A stretch of 64,000 bases of DNA from a bacterium (GCA_021783725.1 JAJXTN010000001.1:1-64000); one strand, 5' to 3'; counted from the first letter of the stretch, positions 1-9,179 are shown. Notes: generated by a model from the letters alone, not told the origin. Numbers and translations are program-made.

Positions 1-114
1 ATTGATGCCTGGTTAGTTAAGTATCACTCTTACCGGCCACATAAGGCCTTAGGCTACTTGACACCCAATGAATACAAAGCCAAACTAGAAGCTAACGAAG
101 TGGCGCTCATGTAG
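1..114 (+). mobile_element. 3' end of an IS transposase (integrase core), partial
   Basis: The open frame runs in from outside the window and ends with TAG at 112-114, giving 37 residues. It contains YRPHKALGYLTPNEY, the typical end of the rve/DDE integrase core of IS3- and IS481-type transposases. The catalytic residues lie upstream of the window, so activity cannot be judged. It marks the left edge as a mobile-element boundary and fits the accessory look of the next 6 kb. The exact IS family is not resolved. Confidence 0.8.
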
Positions 115-131
115 TGAACCTCCACAATAAA

Positions 132-160
132 TTGACATAACATACTGAAAGTGTTATCAT
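132..160 (+). promoter_or_regulatory. consensus sigma70-type promoter downstream of the IS end
   Basis: TTGACA at 132-137 and TATCAT at 155-160 are separated by exactly 17 bases. The next ATG, at 167, begins 6 bases after the -10 box, so the transcript would be leaderless like many others here. The promoter may lie in or next to the IS terminal sequence. Confidence 0.7.
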
Positions 161-166
161 AAGTAT

Positions 167-442
167 ATGAGTAAAGGTGAGTTATGCTCGAAAACGCGAA
201 ACGCTGTCCACGAAATATTTGATGCTGGCCAGCAGCGGAATGCTGAGCGTTCGCATTTGCCTTCGGCTGCCATGCTATCCGAGGCGCTTGATCGCACCGT
301 CGCGCAACATGCCGAGATTCAACAAAGAATTGCAAGACTTGCTGGTTGTGGTATTGAGTTTATTATTGACGCAGCTTCTGTTCGAGAAACCTGCGTGTCC
401 GAAAATTGTCCATTTTCTCCAAACGGTCCCGGCTCTGTATAG
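167..442 (+). pseudogene. probable remnant of a small (MerR-like?) regulator
   Basis: A 91-codon frame starts 6 bases after a strong promoter. It begins MSKGEL and later has QHAEIQQRIARL followed by C-x4-NCPF. This is reminiscent of the coiled coil and Cys-containing C-terminus of MerR-family regulators, but the helix-turn-helix part is not recognisable. At the T-tract near 412-415 a one-base shift would change the end from NCPFSPN to NCPFLQTVPAL, closer to the usual ending. The family is inferred from weak similarity; it could simply be a non-functional frame beside the IS. Confidence 0.3.
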
Positions 443-571
443 TTGCGAAGTACGCATGCTAGGGGGGCATAATCAGATCTGCTAAAGCTATTTGTTTGTA
501 AGTAAATTCATATCGAACTTGAAAATTGTTTGATAGACTGTTGCTGTAAAAATGATATCGAAAGGCTGTAC

Positions 572-964
572 GTGAAAGCAATCATCGATACTGCAAAAAT
601 TGACGTCGAGACTAGACTTTCGACCCTATGGACTACGGTAATGTTTCTGATGATTACCATAGATGTTCTTGGATTATATATACCAGGAGCTCAAGAAGAA
701 GTGCTAAAGACTGCCGGCAAAACTCCTGTCGATCAACTTATGTTGGGGGCGGCGGTAATGATGGTGTTGCCAATCACTATGATCTTCCTATCACGAGTGC
801 TAAATCAAACTGTAAATCGTTGGGCGAATATCATCGTCAGCCTAATCACAATTGTATTTGTTGTAGGTAGCTACTCGGCACAGCTACATTATTATTTCTT
901 GGGGGCAATCGAAGTTTTTACCATGCTAGCGATTATCTGGTCCGCCTGGAAGTGGCGACAATAA
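572..964 (+). CDS. DUF6326-like four-helix membrane protein
   Basis: This small membrane protein (130 residues from GTG 572) has about four hydrophobic helices after a short polar start with the sequence DVETRLSTLW, which resembles DUF6326 family proteins of unknown function. I prefer GTG 572 because a GAAAGG-type ribosome site lies just upstream. A longer frame from TTG 530 adds an unlikely Cys-rich leader. It lies one base before the next membrane gene, so the two are probably co-transcribed. No catalytic motif is visible. Confidence 0.65.
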   Translation: MKAIIDTAKIDVETRLSTLWTTVMFLMITIDVLGLYIPGAQEEVLKTAGKTPVDQLMLGAAVMMVLPITMIFLSRVLNQTVNRWANIIVSLITIVFVVGSYSAQLHYYFLGAIEVFTMLAIIWSAWKWRQ

Positions 965-965
965 A

Positions 966-1523
966 ATGACAATCGATATTTCCGATAAGCGAAGAGCAGT
1001 TTATGTCGGAATCATGATTCTGCTAGCATACGGTGTTTTGGTTGGCGGTCTTACCCAAGCAAAGCTACCCGTATTGCTCGCCGATGCAGTCAGCGGCTTG
1101 TCGGTTATCGGGATTGCTGTATTGATGTACCCTTTGTTTAAACCCTTCAATAGACCGGTTACGCAAATATATCTGGGACTGAAATTAGCTGAAGGACTGC
1201 TGATGATTATCGCCGGATTTGTTTTCCTTATGTCTCCCAGCGCCAGAGGAACGATATATGACCACATCCAGATATGGCCCTTCATACTCGGCGCCTTTAT
1301 CTTCTATTATTTACTATATCTTAGCCAGCTGATTCCCCGATTTATAGCTATATGGGGCCTACTAGGGACAACCGCGTTAGCCCTATCGACTGGATTGAAA
1401 CTTTTCGGTCATAGCATACCGGTAGTCGACTATTTTCTGGTATTGATCATTGCCAACGAGTTGTTCCTTGCAGTATGGCTATTCGTAAAAGGCTTTAGCT
1501 TTAAGCACGTCTCGGTCAAGTGA
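966..1523 (+). CDS. DUF4386-like membrane protein
   Basis: The 185-residue protein has six or so predicted transmembrane segments and loop sequences (KPFNRPVTQIYLGLKLAEG) resembling the DUF4386 family, whose function is unknown. ATG 966 begins one base after the stop of the upstream gene. The two form a tight pair of small membrane proteins, as often seen beside transcriptional regulators. It ends with TGA at 1521-1523, showing that UGA is a normal stop in this genome. Confidence 0.65.
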   Translation: MTIDISDKRRAVYVGIMILLAYGVLVGGLTQAKLPVLLADAVSGLSVIGIAVLMYPLFKPFNRPVTQIYLGLKLAEGLLMIIAGFVFLMSPSARGTIYDHIQIWPFILGAFIFYYLLYLSQLIPRFIAIWGLLGTTALALSTGLKLFGHSIPVVDYFLVLIIANELFLAVWLFVKGFSFKHVSVK

Positions 1524-1546
1524 TAATCCTTTGATATTATAAGTTT

Positions 1547-2098
1547 ATGAGAAAAGTGTTTCTATTTATGATGGTCACGCTCGACGGCTACTTTGAAGGC
1601 CCAGATCACGATATAAGTTGGCATAATGCCGGTGGCCAAGAATTTTCCGATTTTGCCAATAATCAACTCGACGAAACAGATACACTAATATTTGGACGAA
1701 GGACTTATGAATTGATGGCTGATTTTTGACCATCTGAAGAAGCTATTAAAATGGAACCTGGTACGGCCACCAGAATGAAAAGCTTCAAAAAGGTCGTATT
1801 TTCAAGAAAACCAATAATTACCGATTGGCAAAACGTCGAATCAAGCACAAATGTAGTCGAGAAAATGCAAGAACTTAAAAGTCTACCAGGCAAAGATATC
1901 GCCGTACTGGCCAGTTCGAACTTATGTCTTACGCTTATCGAAGCTGGTCTACTCGACGAGATTAGACTTATGATTAACCCGATTATTATCGGCAAGGGCA
2001 CGCCACTATTTGGCGGCACAGACAGACTACTTCAGTTCACTCTGAAAGATTCTAGAACTTTTAAATCAGGTAATGTTCTGCTGACTTATACCTGCTAG
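1547..2098 (+). pseudogene. dihydrofolate-reductase family protein (RibD C-terminal type) broken by an in-frame TGA
   Basis: One continuous frame runs from ATG 1547 to TAG 2098, interrupted only by TGA at 1727-1729. The N-terminal part has FLFMMVTLDGYFEGPDHD and FGRRTYELMADF. The part after the stop begins PSEEAIK and ends with INPIIIGKGTPLFGG, both typical of YwjB/YyaP-like DHFR-fold proteins. At the interrupted site the family normally has FWP, so a TGG-to-TGA change is the simplest explanation. ATG 1547 follows TATTAT (1535-1540) by 6 bases. It could be inactive, or read through at low level. Confidence 0.8.
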
Positions 2099-2220
2099 TC
2101 AGGATATAATTCTCATCATTAAAGCTATGCAGTTAACCTTGAATAGTTTAGTGAAGTAATAATCCAAATCCGTTACAATCATCTTGAAATATCTATGACG
2201 AATTGTGCTAACATGAGCTT

Positions 2221-3129
2221 ATGATTGACAGTTATGCTTCTTCGTTGCTATCTGATAGATATGGTTTGGCAAGCAAACTTATTAAACCGGCTACTGTAGG
2301 TTTGGGCGAGAGTACATTCATTGTGATTTCCGAAAGCGATACGTCATCAGTGCTGAAATATTATAATATTTACACGCGTGCTGAGAGTATTGCAAAGTTA
2401 CATAACTATCTTGCTGAACAAGGAGCGCCTGTTCCTCATGTAATCCTTAACAGAGAAGGTGACCTAGTATGTAAGCAAGGCAAAAAATACGCAGTGTTAT
2501 ATACGTTCTGTAAAGGGGTAGCTATCGGATGGACAGAAATATCTAGTAAGCTATCGCCAGAACTTTCGCGTGATTTAGCCCGCATAACATCTAATCTACA
2601 TGCTGTTCTCCTAAAAGATAGTGAATCAGTTAATCCACATATCAATATCTTAGAATACAAGTCTTCAGACCTTGCAATATCTTCCACATTAAATAAGACA
2701 AAACTTCGCAGGTCAATAATTCATGGTGATATAACTAGAGAGAACGTGCTCCTAACAACCGATCGGAATGCGGTGAATGCCATAATCGATTTCGATGATG
2801 CAAAATACGGATACCTGGCATACGATATAGCCGTTCTGCTCACTCAAATTTATGTCACAAAAACCTGGGGAATAGACATGCATGGTATCGCTGATTTTAT
2901 GTCGGCATACTCCTCAGAATTACCATTAAATAAGGAAGAGCTTGAAAGTATTTACACTTTTATGGTACAAAAAAATAATGAGCTAATCACTGAATGTAAT
3001 CAAAAACTTGCGGAACATATTGAAAATCAAGAAACGCTACTTTCAATACACGATTCCGCAAGTCAAAAACTAAAACTTCTTGAACTACACCAAAGTGAAC
3101 TTCAGACTATTCTGAACGGTCACGAATAA
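2221..3129 (+). CDS. APH/choline-kinase-like phosphotransferase
   Basis: This 302-residue protein has the aminoglycoside-phosphotransferase/protein-kinase-like fold. It shows the catalytic loop IIHGDITRENVLL (H168, D170, N175) and the metal-binding IIDFDD (D190). The family phosphorylates small molecules such as antibiotics, choline, homoserine or sugars; the substrate cannot be told here. The last 60 residues form a Leu/Glu/Gln-rich, probably coiled-coil tail. ATG 2221 lies 6 bases after TAACAT (2209-2214). The gene is in the A/T-rich accessory block, just before the adenylate-kinase-like giant. Confidence 0.75.
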   Translation: MIDSYASSLLSDRYGLASKLIKPATVGLGESTFIVISESDTSSVLKYYNIYTRAESIAKLHNYLAEQGAPVPHVILNREGDLVCKQGKKYAVLYTFCKGVAIGWTEISSKLSPELSRDLARITSNLHAVLLKDSESVNPHINILEYKSSDLAISSTLNKTKLRRSIIHGDITRENVLLTTDRNAVNAIIDFDDAKYGYLAYDIAVLLTQIYVTKTWGIDMHGIADFMSAYSSELPLNKEELESIYTFMVQKNNELITECNQKLAEHIENQETLLSIHDSASQKLKLLELHQSELQTILNGHE

Positions 3130-3209
3130 GCACGTGTAGCGGTAATAGTTTACGTCGAGAAAGTTCATTTTGAGTTAGCTCAATTTCGTCCAATACTCCG
3201 TCAAATCGG

Positions 3210-6056
3210 ATGGAATATATCTCAGTTGGCCAGATTTCACGCGATCTACCCCCAGATGATGAGCGTCGTCAGTATGTAGACCGACTTTATAAAGAACACA
3301 ACCAACCCGTTGGTAGCCCAGATTTCTTTATCGAATTAGTTAGGCCGGCCATTAAAAAAGCTAGGGATGAGCGTAAAGGCATCATCCTCGATGGTCTACC
3401 CAAGAAACCCGAGGAGATAGAACCACTGAACAGGCTCCTCGAAGAAGAAGGCATCAAAATTGATGGCATTGTGATATGTGAAGTTTCCCCATTTACCGCC
3501 CTCCAACGTGTGATAGACAGGGGCCCTCGTGAAGGCGGTCTCGATACGGTCGACACGGCCATCAATCGTGGCGCAGCCTACTGGAAAGCAATTGACGCCT
3601 TCAGAGGAAAACTTGGCGGGTTCCTTGGAATCAAGATTGTAAATGTCGACACAGAGAACATTGACCCTAAAACCGCGGTTCGCAAGGCCAACGAAGTACT
3701 TAACTCCATAAGACTGAAGGAAGCTAATGCTAACGTCATAGATATAAAAACGAGAGAAATCACGCTGGAACACTCCGAGTTATATCAAATTTTGCAATCA
3801 CTTGAAAAACGAGACAGCAAAGAAACCTTAGGCTTATTAGCTAAAATTTTTGTTGATGAAAAACATCAATCTTTTATAGACAAGATTTTAAATGCCGAGC
3901 CCGGCACAGAACCGTCTGACGTAAGTCTAGAGATGGTCTCGGCAATGCCTGAATTCAAGCACTTACCATTATCTGCCAATCGTTACGCAGATATGCTAAT
4001 AAGGAATATCTATGAACCCTTAAGAAATCTTGCCAATGTCATCCCCAAAGAAGTTAGACTAAGATCTAATGGCCAATTGGATATTAAAACACTAAACATT
4101 GTCATCAGAGAGGCGCTTGTTGCAAAGGAAATTATTCGTTGCTACCAAGGAAAGGCTAATAATGTTAAGAATGCCGATGAATTTGTTAACCAAGAATTTG
4201 ACATTCGCAAGGCCGATCTTGAGTATACCGAATCATTCTTGCGCAAAGCCGGTGCCCTAACCGACGGTATGACGCTAAGAACATTAATGATGATACAGCC
4301 ACGATACTGGAATATATTTACTTCCAGCGCTTTACTTGGGTCAGTTGACGGTAATTACCAAAAAAATATTAATAGTCTACCGGGGTCGCACCATTCACTA
4401 TCGGTGCCGATTGATCTGCCAAGACGCATGATAGCCAACTCAATAGGCGAATACCAGCCATTTATAGAGGCCGTTTCCACGAGCGAAAGGAGCGGCTTCG
4501 ACACTAGTCTCGGTTTTTTACATGTTGTAGGTATGGACGAGTCTGGCAAGTCGTTTCAAATCGAGTGGCCACTACTTATGCAAGACTCCCGCTTGGCAAT
4601 GCACCCCAATGCACTACTTAGAGACATGTTAGCCCGAGGGCATGCAATATATTTCAACCACGATTTTTGGCACAACATCGTGCCGGTCTATGCCGAGAGC
4701 TTCAACCTTTACCATCCACATGCACCGATTGCATACGGAGGTCTAATGCCAAACTATTTAGATTTTGGCAAAAATTTACGAGCCGAAAAGGAAGAATATG
4801 AAATTTTTGTCGCGATGGCCCATGCTCAGGCTCAACAATATCGAATGCAGCATGATCCGGACTATAAGCGATCACAAATTGAAGCGGTATTAACAATCAT
4901 CAATGATATCCCCCATCTACGACAACAACTCTTACAAAGTGATGGCGAAATATTTGCCGATGACGTCGCTAAATACTTTATGACGGTAACTGTCGGGAGG
5001 CTATTGAATATTATCCCTGCGGATTCAGATGACCTTCTGCCTGTCGTCGATAAGCTTGAGCAAAATCCAAGTCTCTCGCAGGACATATTGAAGTCGGACG
5101 TATTAAAACTACTCTTTACCCAGAGGATGGCTCTGGCGACAAAAGACAGCAGGCTAAGTTTTATGCAAGACATAATTTCTGAAGCAGAAGTTGAGGACAC
5201 TATTAAAGAAAGAATCATTGAAAGCCTGCTCCCGACAATTAATAATATTGAACGCAAACCAGCATTGTCGAATGAGCTTATTGAAGAGCTTTGCAAGTAT
5301 AATCCAATCATCTCTATCGCATTGCGCTATATTGAACCTGACAATATTTATGCCGAGTCTGGTTCAATGGCGTTATACAAGGCACTTACCGACATAGGTC
5401 TTGGAAAACTTATCAATAGCGATGAACAACACATGAATCTACGTGGGCTACCTTTACTCAGATGGCTAGCGATTATCGCGCCCCAGAGAGATCCGCTCAA
5501 GGGCCACATGGAAAAAGTACATGGCAAGCCTGGCATAATCTTTGGCAACGAAGTGATACAGCCCGCTGAAGTAGTCAGGCGACACACCGAAACGATTACA
5601 CAGAATCAAGCTATATATGAGTACCGAAAGTGGGCTAGAGAATTTGGCCAAACGCTCGCAGTTAATATTTATGATTTACTGCTTCATGATGGTCAGGCCA
5701 ACAACAAGGATCAGCGTACCGCCCTCTACATTCTCTCCAATTATAATGGAGTAGACGGCGTTCATCGCCAAGTTATAAACAATGGGATAAGAAAACTAGA
5801 TCTAATGCTAGACGATCTCGTAAATGCAAAATATTCACTTCAGCCTTCAGATGTGAAAGAGATTTCAGATCTAGTTGATGTTTGTGGCGCCTACAGTCCG
5901 GAGCTTAGCGAAACAATCGGCGAAATAATTAAACGATATTCCTTCCTCCAACAACAAGAAGTGGCCTACCAAGCATTCGCAAGTACAAATTATAGCGATT
6001 CTAAGTCAGCTATAGAAAGTGCAACTATGGATTTGCTGAGTAGCGAGTCCGACTAA
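3210..6056 (+). CDS. 948-residue protein with an N-terminal adenylate-kinase-like domain lacking the P-loop
   Basis: Residues 1-160 follow the adenylate-kinase pattern after the P-loop: YISVGQISRD (family HISTGDLLR), GIILDGLP (residues 57-64), a partner-strand segment and RVIDRG. The Walker A strand that should precede them is absent. The frame is closed by TGA 39 bases upstream and only about 80 bases separate it from the previous gene. The remaining 780 residues are mostly helical, with a His/Tyr/Pro-rich patch (YFNHDFWHN) near residue 485, and I do not recognise them. Nucleotide kinase activity is unlikely without the P-loop; a binding or scaffold role is possible. Confidence 0.7.
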   Translation: MEYISVGQISRDLPPDDERRQYVDRLYKEHNQPVGSPDFFIELVRPAIKKARDERKGIILDGLPKKPEEIEPLNRLLEEEGIKIDGIVICEVSPFTALQRVIDRGPREGGLDTVDTAINRGAAYWKAIDAFRGKLGGFLGIKIVNVDTENIDPKTAVRKANEVLNSIRLKEANANVIDIKTREITLEHSELYQILQSLEKRDSKETLGLLAKIFVDEKHQSFIDKILNAEPGTEPSDVSLEMVSAMPEFKHLPLSANRYADMLIRNIYEPLRNLANVIPKEVRLRSNGQLDIKTLNIVIREALVAKEIIRCYQGKANNVKNADEFVNQEFDIRKADLEYTESFLRKAGALTDGMTLRTLMMIQPRYWNIFTSSALLGSVDGNYQKNINSLPGSHHSLSVPIDLPRRMIANSIGEYQPFIEAVSTSERSGFDTSLGFLHVVGMDESGKSFQIEWPLLMQDSRLAMHPNALLRDMLARGHAIYFNHDFWHNIVPVYAESFNLYHPHAPIAYGGLMPNYLDFGKNLRAEKEEYEIFVAMAHAQAQQYRMQHDPDYKRSQIEAVLTIINDIPHLRQQLLQSDGEIFADDVAKYFMTVTVGRLLNIIPADSDDLLPVVDKLEQNPSLSQDILKSDVLKLLFTQRMALATKDSRLSFMQDIISEAEVEDTIKERIIESLLPTINNIERKPALSNELIEELCKYNPIISIALRYIEPDNIYAESGSMALYKALTDIGLGKLINSDEQHMNLRGLPLLRWLAIIAPQRDPLKGHMEKVHGKPGIIFGNEVIQPAEVVRRHTETITQNQAIYEYRKWAREFGQTLAVNIYDLLLHDGQANNKDQRTALYILSNYNGVDGVHRQVINNGIRKLDLMLDDLVNAKYSLQPSDVKEISDLVDVCGAYSPELSETIGEIIKRYSFLQQQEVAYQAFASTNYSDSKSAIESATMDLLSSESD

Positions 6057-6138
6057 GTTAAGCTCGGCTACAAGCGCAGACCTTTTAAGTATCTTACAAT
6101 CAAATAAGTAAGGATGGTCAGGTGCTGAAAAAATGGTT

Positions 6139-6390
6139 TTAGCGGTGGTTGCAGCCCATCCAACAGCACGGGCGACGGATACCTTCTAATAGTTCAGTGA
6201 TCGTTCGGTCGATGTGGTTTTGACGAGTTTCCGGCTTCTTGGTCGATATCGTCCAACAGATCCACTCATTGCGGGCTAGGGGAGTCAAATCCTCCCAGCG
6301 CTCTAGAGCCGATTCGTCGGCAATCAGAGCTTGATACAAGTCATGCGGAACTTTGTGAACAACACCTTCAGCGATAGTAGTTTTAGTCAT
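6139..6390 (-). CDS. YdeI/OmpD-associated-like small protein
   Basis: The 83-residue protein matches the C-terminal region of the YdeI/bacteriocin-protection family: LERWEDLTPLARNEWICW, then NHIDRTITELLEGIRRPCCWMGCNHR. The CCWxGCxHR ending may bind a metal. Function in the family is poorly defined; members have been linked to stress and bacteriocin tolerance. It lies alone on the minus strand between the accessory block and a VOC gene. Confidence 0.7.
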   Translation of the reverse strand: MTKTTIAEGVVHKVPHDLYQALIADESALERWEDLTPLARNEWICWTISTKKPETRQNHIDRTITELLEGIRRPCCWMGCNHR

Positions 6391-6539
6391 ATAGACATTT
6401 TACCTCCGAAAATGATTTTTGCTAAGCAATGCTCTCCAACGTTAACCGCAAACCAAACCCATTCCTAATCAGGACTTTTGCATTCATTAATTGCTGTTGT
6501 GTATATGACTTTGAAAACACTTAATAGTGGTTCAGAATA

Positions 6540-6917
6540 ATGAATATGAAGATAACTAATTTACTGTTCTGGGTTCAAGAGAATCGCCTATCAGAGAAAT
6601 TCTATGCCAAGCTCGGTTTCAACATAGTCGAATCCGATGACACCCATTCAACCGTTTCGCTAAATGGATTCAAAATCATACTAGTAAACATGCGCGACGA
6701 AGAAACGTTTTCGAAAGATTCAATGGCGCCAGAGAAGGGCCGCGGAATGTACGTTTACTTAGCTTGTTACGACGTCGATACTACATATAACTCACTTAAA
6801 GCCAAAGGTATCCAGCCAGCTACTGAACCAAAAGATTGGGACTGGGGCAACCGTGAGTTCATCGTCAAAGATCCCGACGGTTACAAATTATGCTTCTGGT
6901 CACCGATAACTAGATAA
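6540..6917 (+). CDS. VOC-superfamily (glyoxalase/bleomycin-resistance-like) protein
   Basis: This protein of 125 residues, or 123 if the second ATG (6546) is used, has the paired beta-alpha-beta-beta-beta fold of vicinal-oxygen-chelate proteins. It starts ITNLLFWVQENRLSEKFYAKLGF and ends with GNREFIVKDPDGYKLCFW, the conserved end with a metal-ligand Glu or its equivalent. Members include glyoxalases, dioxygenases and antibiotic-binding proteins; the ligand here is unknown. Confidence 0.75.
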   Translation: MNMKITNLLFWVQENRLSEKFYAKLGFNIVESDDTHSTVSLNGFKIILVNMRDEETFSKDSMAPEKGRGMYVYLACYDVDTTYNSLKAKGIQPATEPKDWDWGNREFIVKDPDGYKLCFWSPITR

Positions 6918-6998
6918 GATCTATCGACTTCAATGCTAGGTTGGGCTCATAAAAGTGCCATAATGTAATTAGCCGCTAAGTTAATTGAAAGGATATCG

Positions 6999-7238
6999 AT
7001 GATCACATTTTATGCAATTTTGGGAATAATTCTATGGGTCGCTTTGGCCTTTTGGCCGGCCGTTATCGCCAAACGCAAAGGTTATAGTTTTGGCCTATTC
7101 TTACTCTTAGCGCTAGTAATATCATTTATATTTGCCTACATTGTTGTCGCTCTACTAGAGGACAAGAACGAAACCGCCGAAGCAAAGGCTGATGACCAAG
7201 CGGCTGAAGAAATACTCGACAAACAAGAAGACCAATAA
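6999..7238 (+). CDS. small two-helix membrane protein with acidic tail
   Basis: A 79-residue protein with two hydrophobic helices (about residues 4-21 and 30-52) separated by a basic AKRKGYS turn, followed by a Glu/Asp/Ala-rich cytoplasmic-looking tail. Unusually for this window it has a Shine-Dalgarno-like GAAAGGAT about 5 bases before ATG 6999. It lies 8 bases upstream of the hydrolase gene and probably shares its transcript. Function unknown. Confidence 0.6.
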   Translation: MITFYAILGIILWVALAFWPAVIAKRKGYSFGLFLLLALVISFIFAYIVVALLEDKNETAEAKADDQAAEEILDKQEDQ

Positions 7239-7246
7239 ACTATCAT

Positions 7247-7807
7247 ATGAACAGATATCTAATACTCCACGGAACCGACGGTTCACCTGACTCCAATTGG
7301 TTTATGTGGCTAAAAGGCAAACTGATTGGTCAAGGCCATGAAGTCTGGCTACCGCAATTGCCGAACTCCGACACGCCAGATGCTAAAGCCTATACCGAAT
7401 TTCTATTAGCCAATGATAAATTTATATTTGATGAAAATGCCGTGCTAATAGGCCATTCTTCGGGCGCTGTCGAAATACTCCATTTACTCCAGAATTTACC
7501 GACAGATACTAAAGTTAAAACTGCCGTGTTAGTTAGTGCCTTCAAAAATAATATCGGCTGGGACGCACTAGATGGACTGTTCGTCGAACCATTTGATTTC
7601 AAATCCATGAAACAGCATTGCCCACAATTCATCTTTATTCATTCCGACGATGATCCGTATTGTCCGATTGAGCACGCCGAATACTTAGCCAAGGAGACCC
7701 AAGGTAAGTTAATCAAATTCGAAGGTCAAGGACATTTCAACACCGAACTAGGCCCACAATACAAGCAATTCCCAGAAATCTTAGATATCATCCATGATAT
7801 TGGCTAA
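7247..7807 (+). CDS. RBBP9/YdeN-like serine hydrolase (alpha/beta fold)
   Basis: The 186-residue protein fits the small RBBP9/YdeN alpha/beta-hydrolase group. An N-terminal LHGTDGSPDSNW strand-loop leads to the nucleophile elbow GHSSGA, then an acidic residue in HSDDDPYCP and the catalytic His in GQGHFN near the end. Substrates of the family are mostly unknown (ester or peptide hydrolysis). It follows the small membrane gene by 8 bases. Confidence 0.75.
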   Translation: MNRYLILHGTDGSPDSNWFMWLKGKLIGQGHEVWLPQLPNSDTPDAKAYTEFLLANDKFIFDENAVLIGHSSGAVEILHLLQNLPTDTKVKTAVLVSAFKNNIGWDALDGLFVEPFDFKSMKQHCPQFIFIHSDDDPYCPIEHAEYLAKETQGKLIKFEGQGHFNTELGPQYKQFPEILDIIHDIG

Positions 7808-7827
7808 AATTGTTATCTCGAGATCGG

Positions 7828-9030
7828 TTACGGTAAATAAGAGTAGCCGTGTCGGAGTTTCCACAGGAAATATTTCTCTAGGAATATCTTACTGAAATCA
7901 TTAAAGACATTTGGAACCATTAGTGCAAATATTCGTGGCTTGAACAAAGAATTGCTAACGAGTAGGACTTCTTTGTGGCCAGCATCCATGACGCACAAGC
8001 CGGCAATTTTACCCCATGGTTTTCGTTTGAAATTAGTTTTGCCGCGTAGTGCTTTGACAACATTCTCAGCCACTATCTTGCCAGTCTTGTCACTCGGATA
8101 GCCGGTCTTCGGTGAGCCGAAAGGCACAGTCCCGGGCGCGAAAGGTGGCTTAACATCTACCGCCAATCCGGCACCCCAGACATTCGGATATTTAGCATGT
8201 TGATAGCTATCTTGAACGGATAAGAAATGGTTATCGGGCGTTTCCAACTTTGGCGAGTTGGTCACGAAATCGACGCCAGTGAATGGTACCATCAACATCG
8301 TGAAACGACTGGCCAACTTTTCACCGGTACTCAATACGACTTCATCAGCTGTTACATGGTCGATACCGACTTCGGTTCGATAATGAATTTTAAAAGTATC
8401 CATAAACTTACGCAAATAGAATTCACCGAGTGGCATACCATCAATACCGAAATGCCCAAGATAAGGCTCGGGTGTCACCCAGTACAGTTCGACTTGTTTG
8501 CGGATTTTCTGCTCACGCAACCATTTCTCGACGTTAAATAAGAATTCGTAAGCGGCGCCCATACAGCTAGCTTTCTGGGTCGCGCCGATAACTATTGGAC
8601 CCGGGTTTTTCTTGAATTCCTCAAGTTTTGCCCTTGTTTCTAGGGCGCCATCGACCGATCCAATATAACTACAATGTTCGCTTACGCCAGGAACGATATC
8701 TCGATTGAGTTTGGGACCAGTGGCAATGACAAGCTGGTCATATGTATTGCTCCCGTTAAGTGTCACGACCTCTCGCTTGTCGGGGTCAACACTTACAGCC
8801 GTGTCGACAACAAAATTTATGCCCCGCTTGTCAAAAACTGGCCTGCGCGGCACTAAGCAATCTTCGACTTCTCGGCGCCCAATTGGCACCCAAATTAAGG
8901 AAGGGAAATATAGTGAATTTTCTTGACGATCGATAACTGTCACTTCAACGTCATTTTTAAGTTTGCGTTTAATTTCCAGTGCAGCAGTTGCACCAGCAAA
9001 GTTTGCACCAACGACCACAACATGTTTCAT
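7828..9030 (-). CDS. sulfide:quinone-oxidoreductase-like FAD flavoprotein
   Basis: This 400-residue member of the two-dinucleotide-binding-domain flavoproteins begins with the FAD-binding VVVGANFAGATAAL and has the second-site strand IVIGATQKASCMG. Cys120, Cys156 and Cys346 are spaced like the three redox cysteines of sulfide:quinone oxidoreductases, and the C-terminal stretch could sit on the membrane. Such enzymes oxidise sulfide or persulfide and pass electrons to quinone. NADH dehydrogenase-like alternatives lack this Cys trio. No sulfur genes lie next to it. Confidence 0.7.
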   Translation of the reverse strand: MKHVVVVGANFAGATAALEIKRKLKNDVEVTVIDRQENSLYFPSLIWVPIGRREVEDCLVPRRPVFDKRGINFVVDTAVSVDPDKREVVTLNGSNTYDQLVIATGPKLNRDIVPGVSEHCSYIGSVDGALETRAKLEEFKKNPGPIVIGATQKASCMGAAYEFLFNVEKWLREQKIRKQVELYWVTPEPYLGHFGIDGMPLGEFYLRKFMDTFKIHYRTEVGIDHVTADEVVLSTGEKLASRFTMLMVPFTGVDFVTNSPKLETPDNHFLSVQDSYQHAKYPNVWGAGLAVDVKPPFAPGTVPFGSPKTGYPSDKTGKIVAENVVKALRGKTNFKRKPWGKIAGLCVMDAGHKEVLLVSNSLFKPRIFALMVPNVFNDFSKIFLEKYFLWKLRHGYSYLP

Positions 9031-9179
9031 ACCAACATCCTTATTTGTATTATCTGTTTGTTACTAAGTTAATAATATGAACATCAATCAATTCCATGTC
9101 TGTGACACAACTCACAGCTCGTAATCGGTAAATTATGTTCATGCTTGCGTTTGACATCCATAAATTATATAATATAACT

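Noticed and set aside
177-485. Plus-strand 102-codon frame overlapping the MerR-like remnant
   Set aside because: It starts further from the promoter and looks like the shifted frame of the same remnant.
1547-2098. UGA recoded as tryptophan in this genome
   Set aside because: Other genes end properly at TGA and only one in-frame TGA was found at a Trp site, so a point mutation is simpler.
3396-3773. Minus-strand frame of 125 codons inside the 948-residue gene
   Set aside because: It is a shadow of a long, well-supported frame and has no promoter or family likeness.
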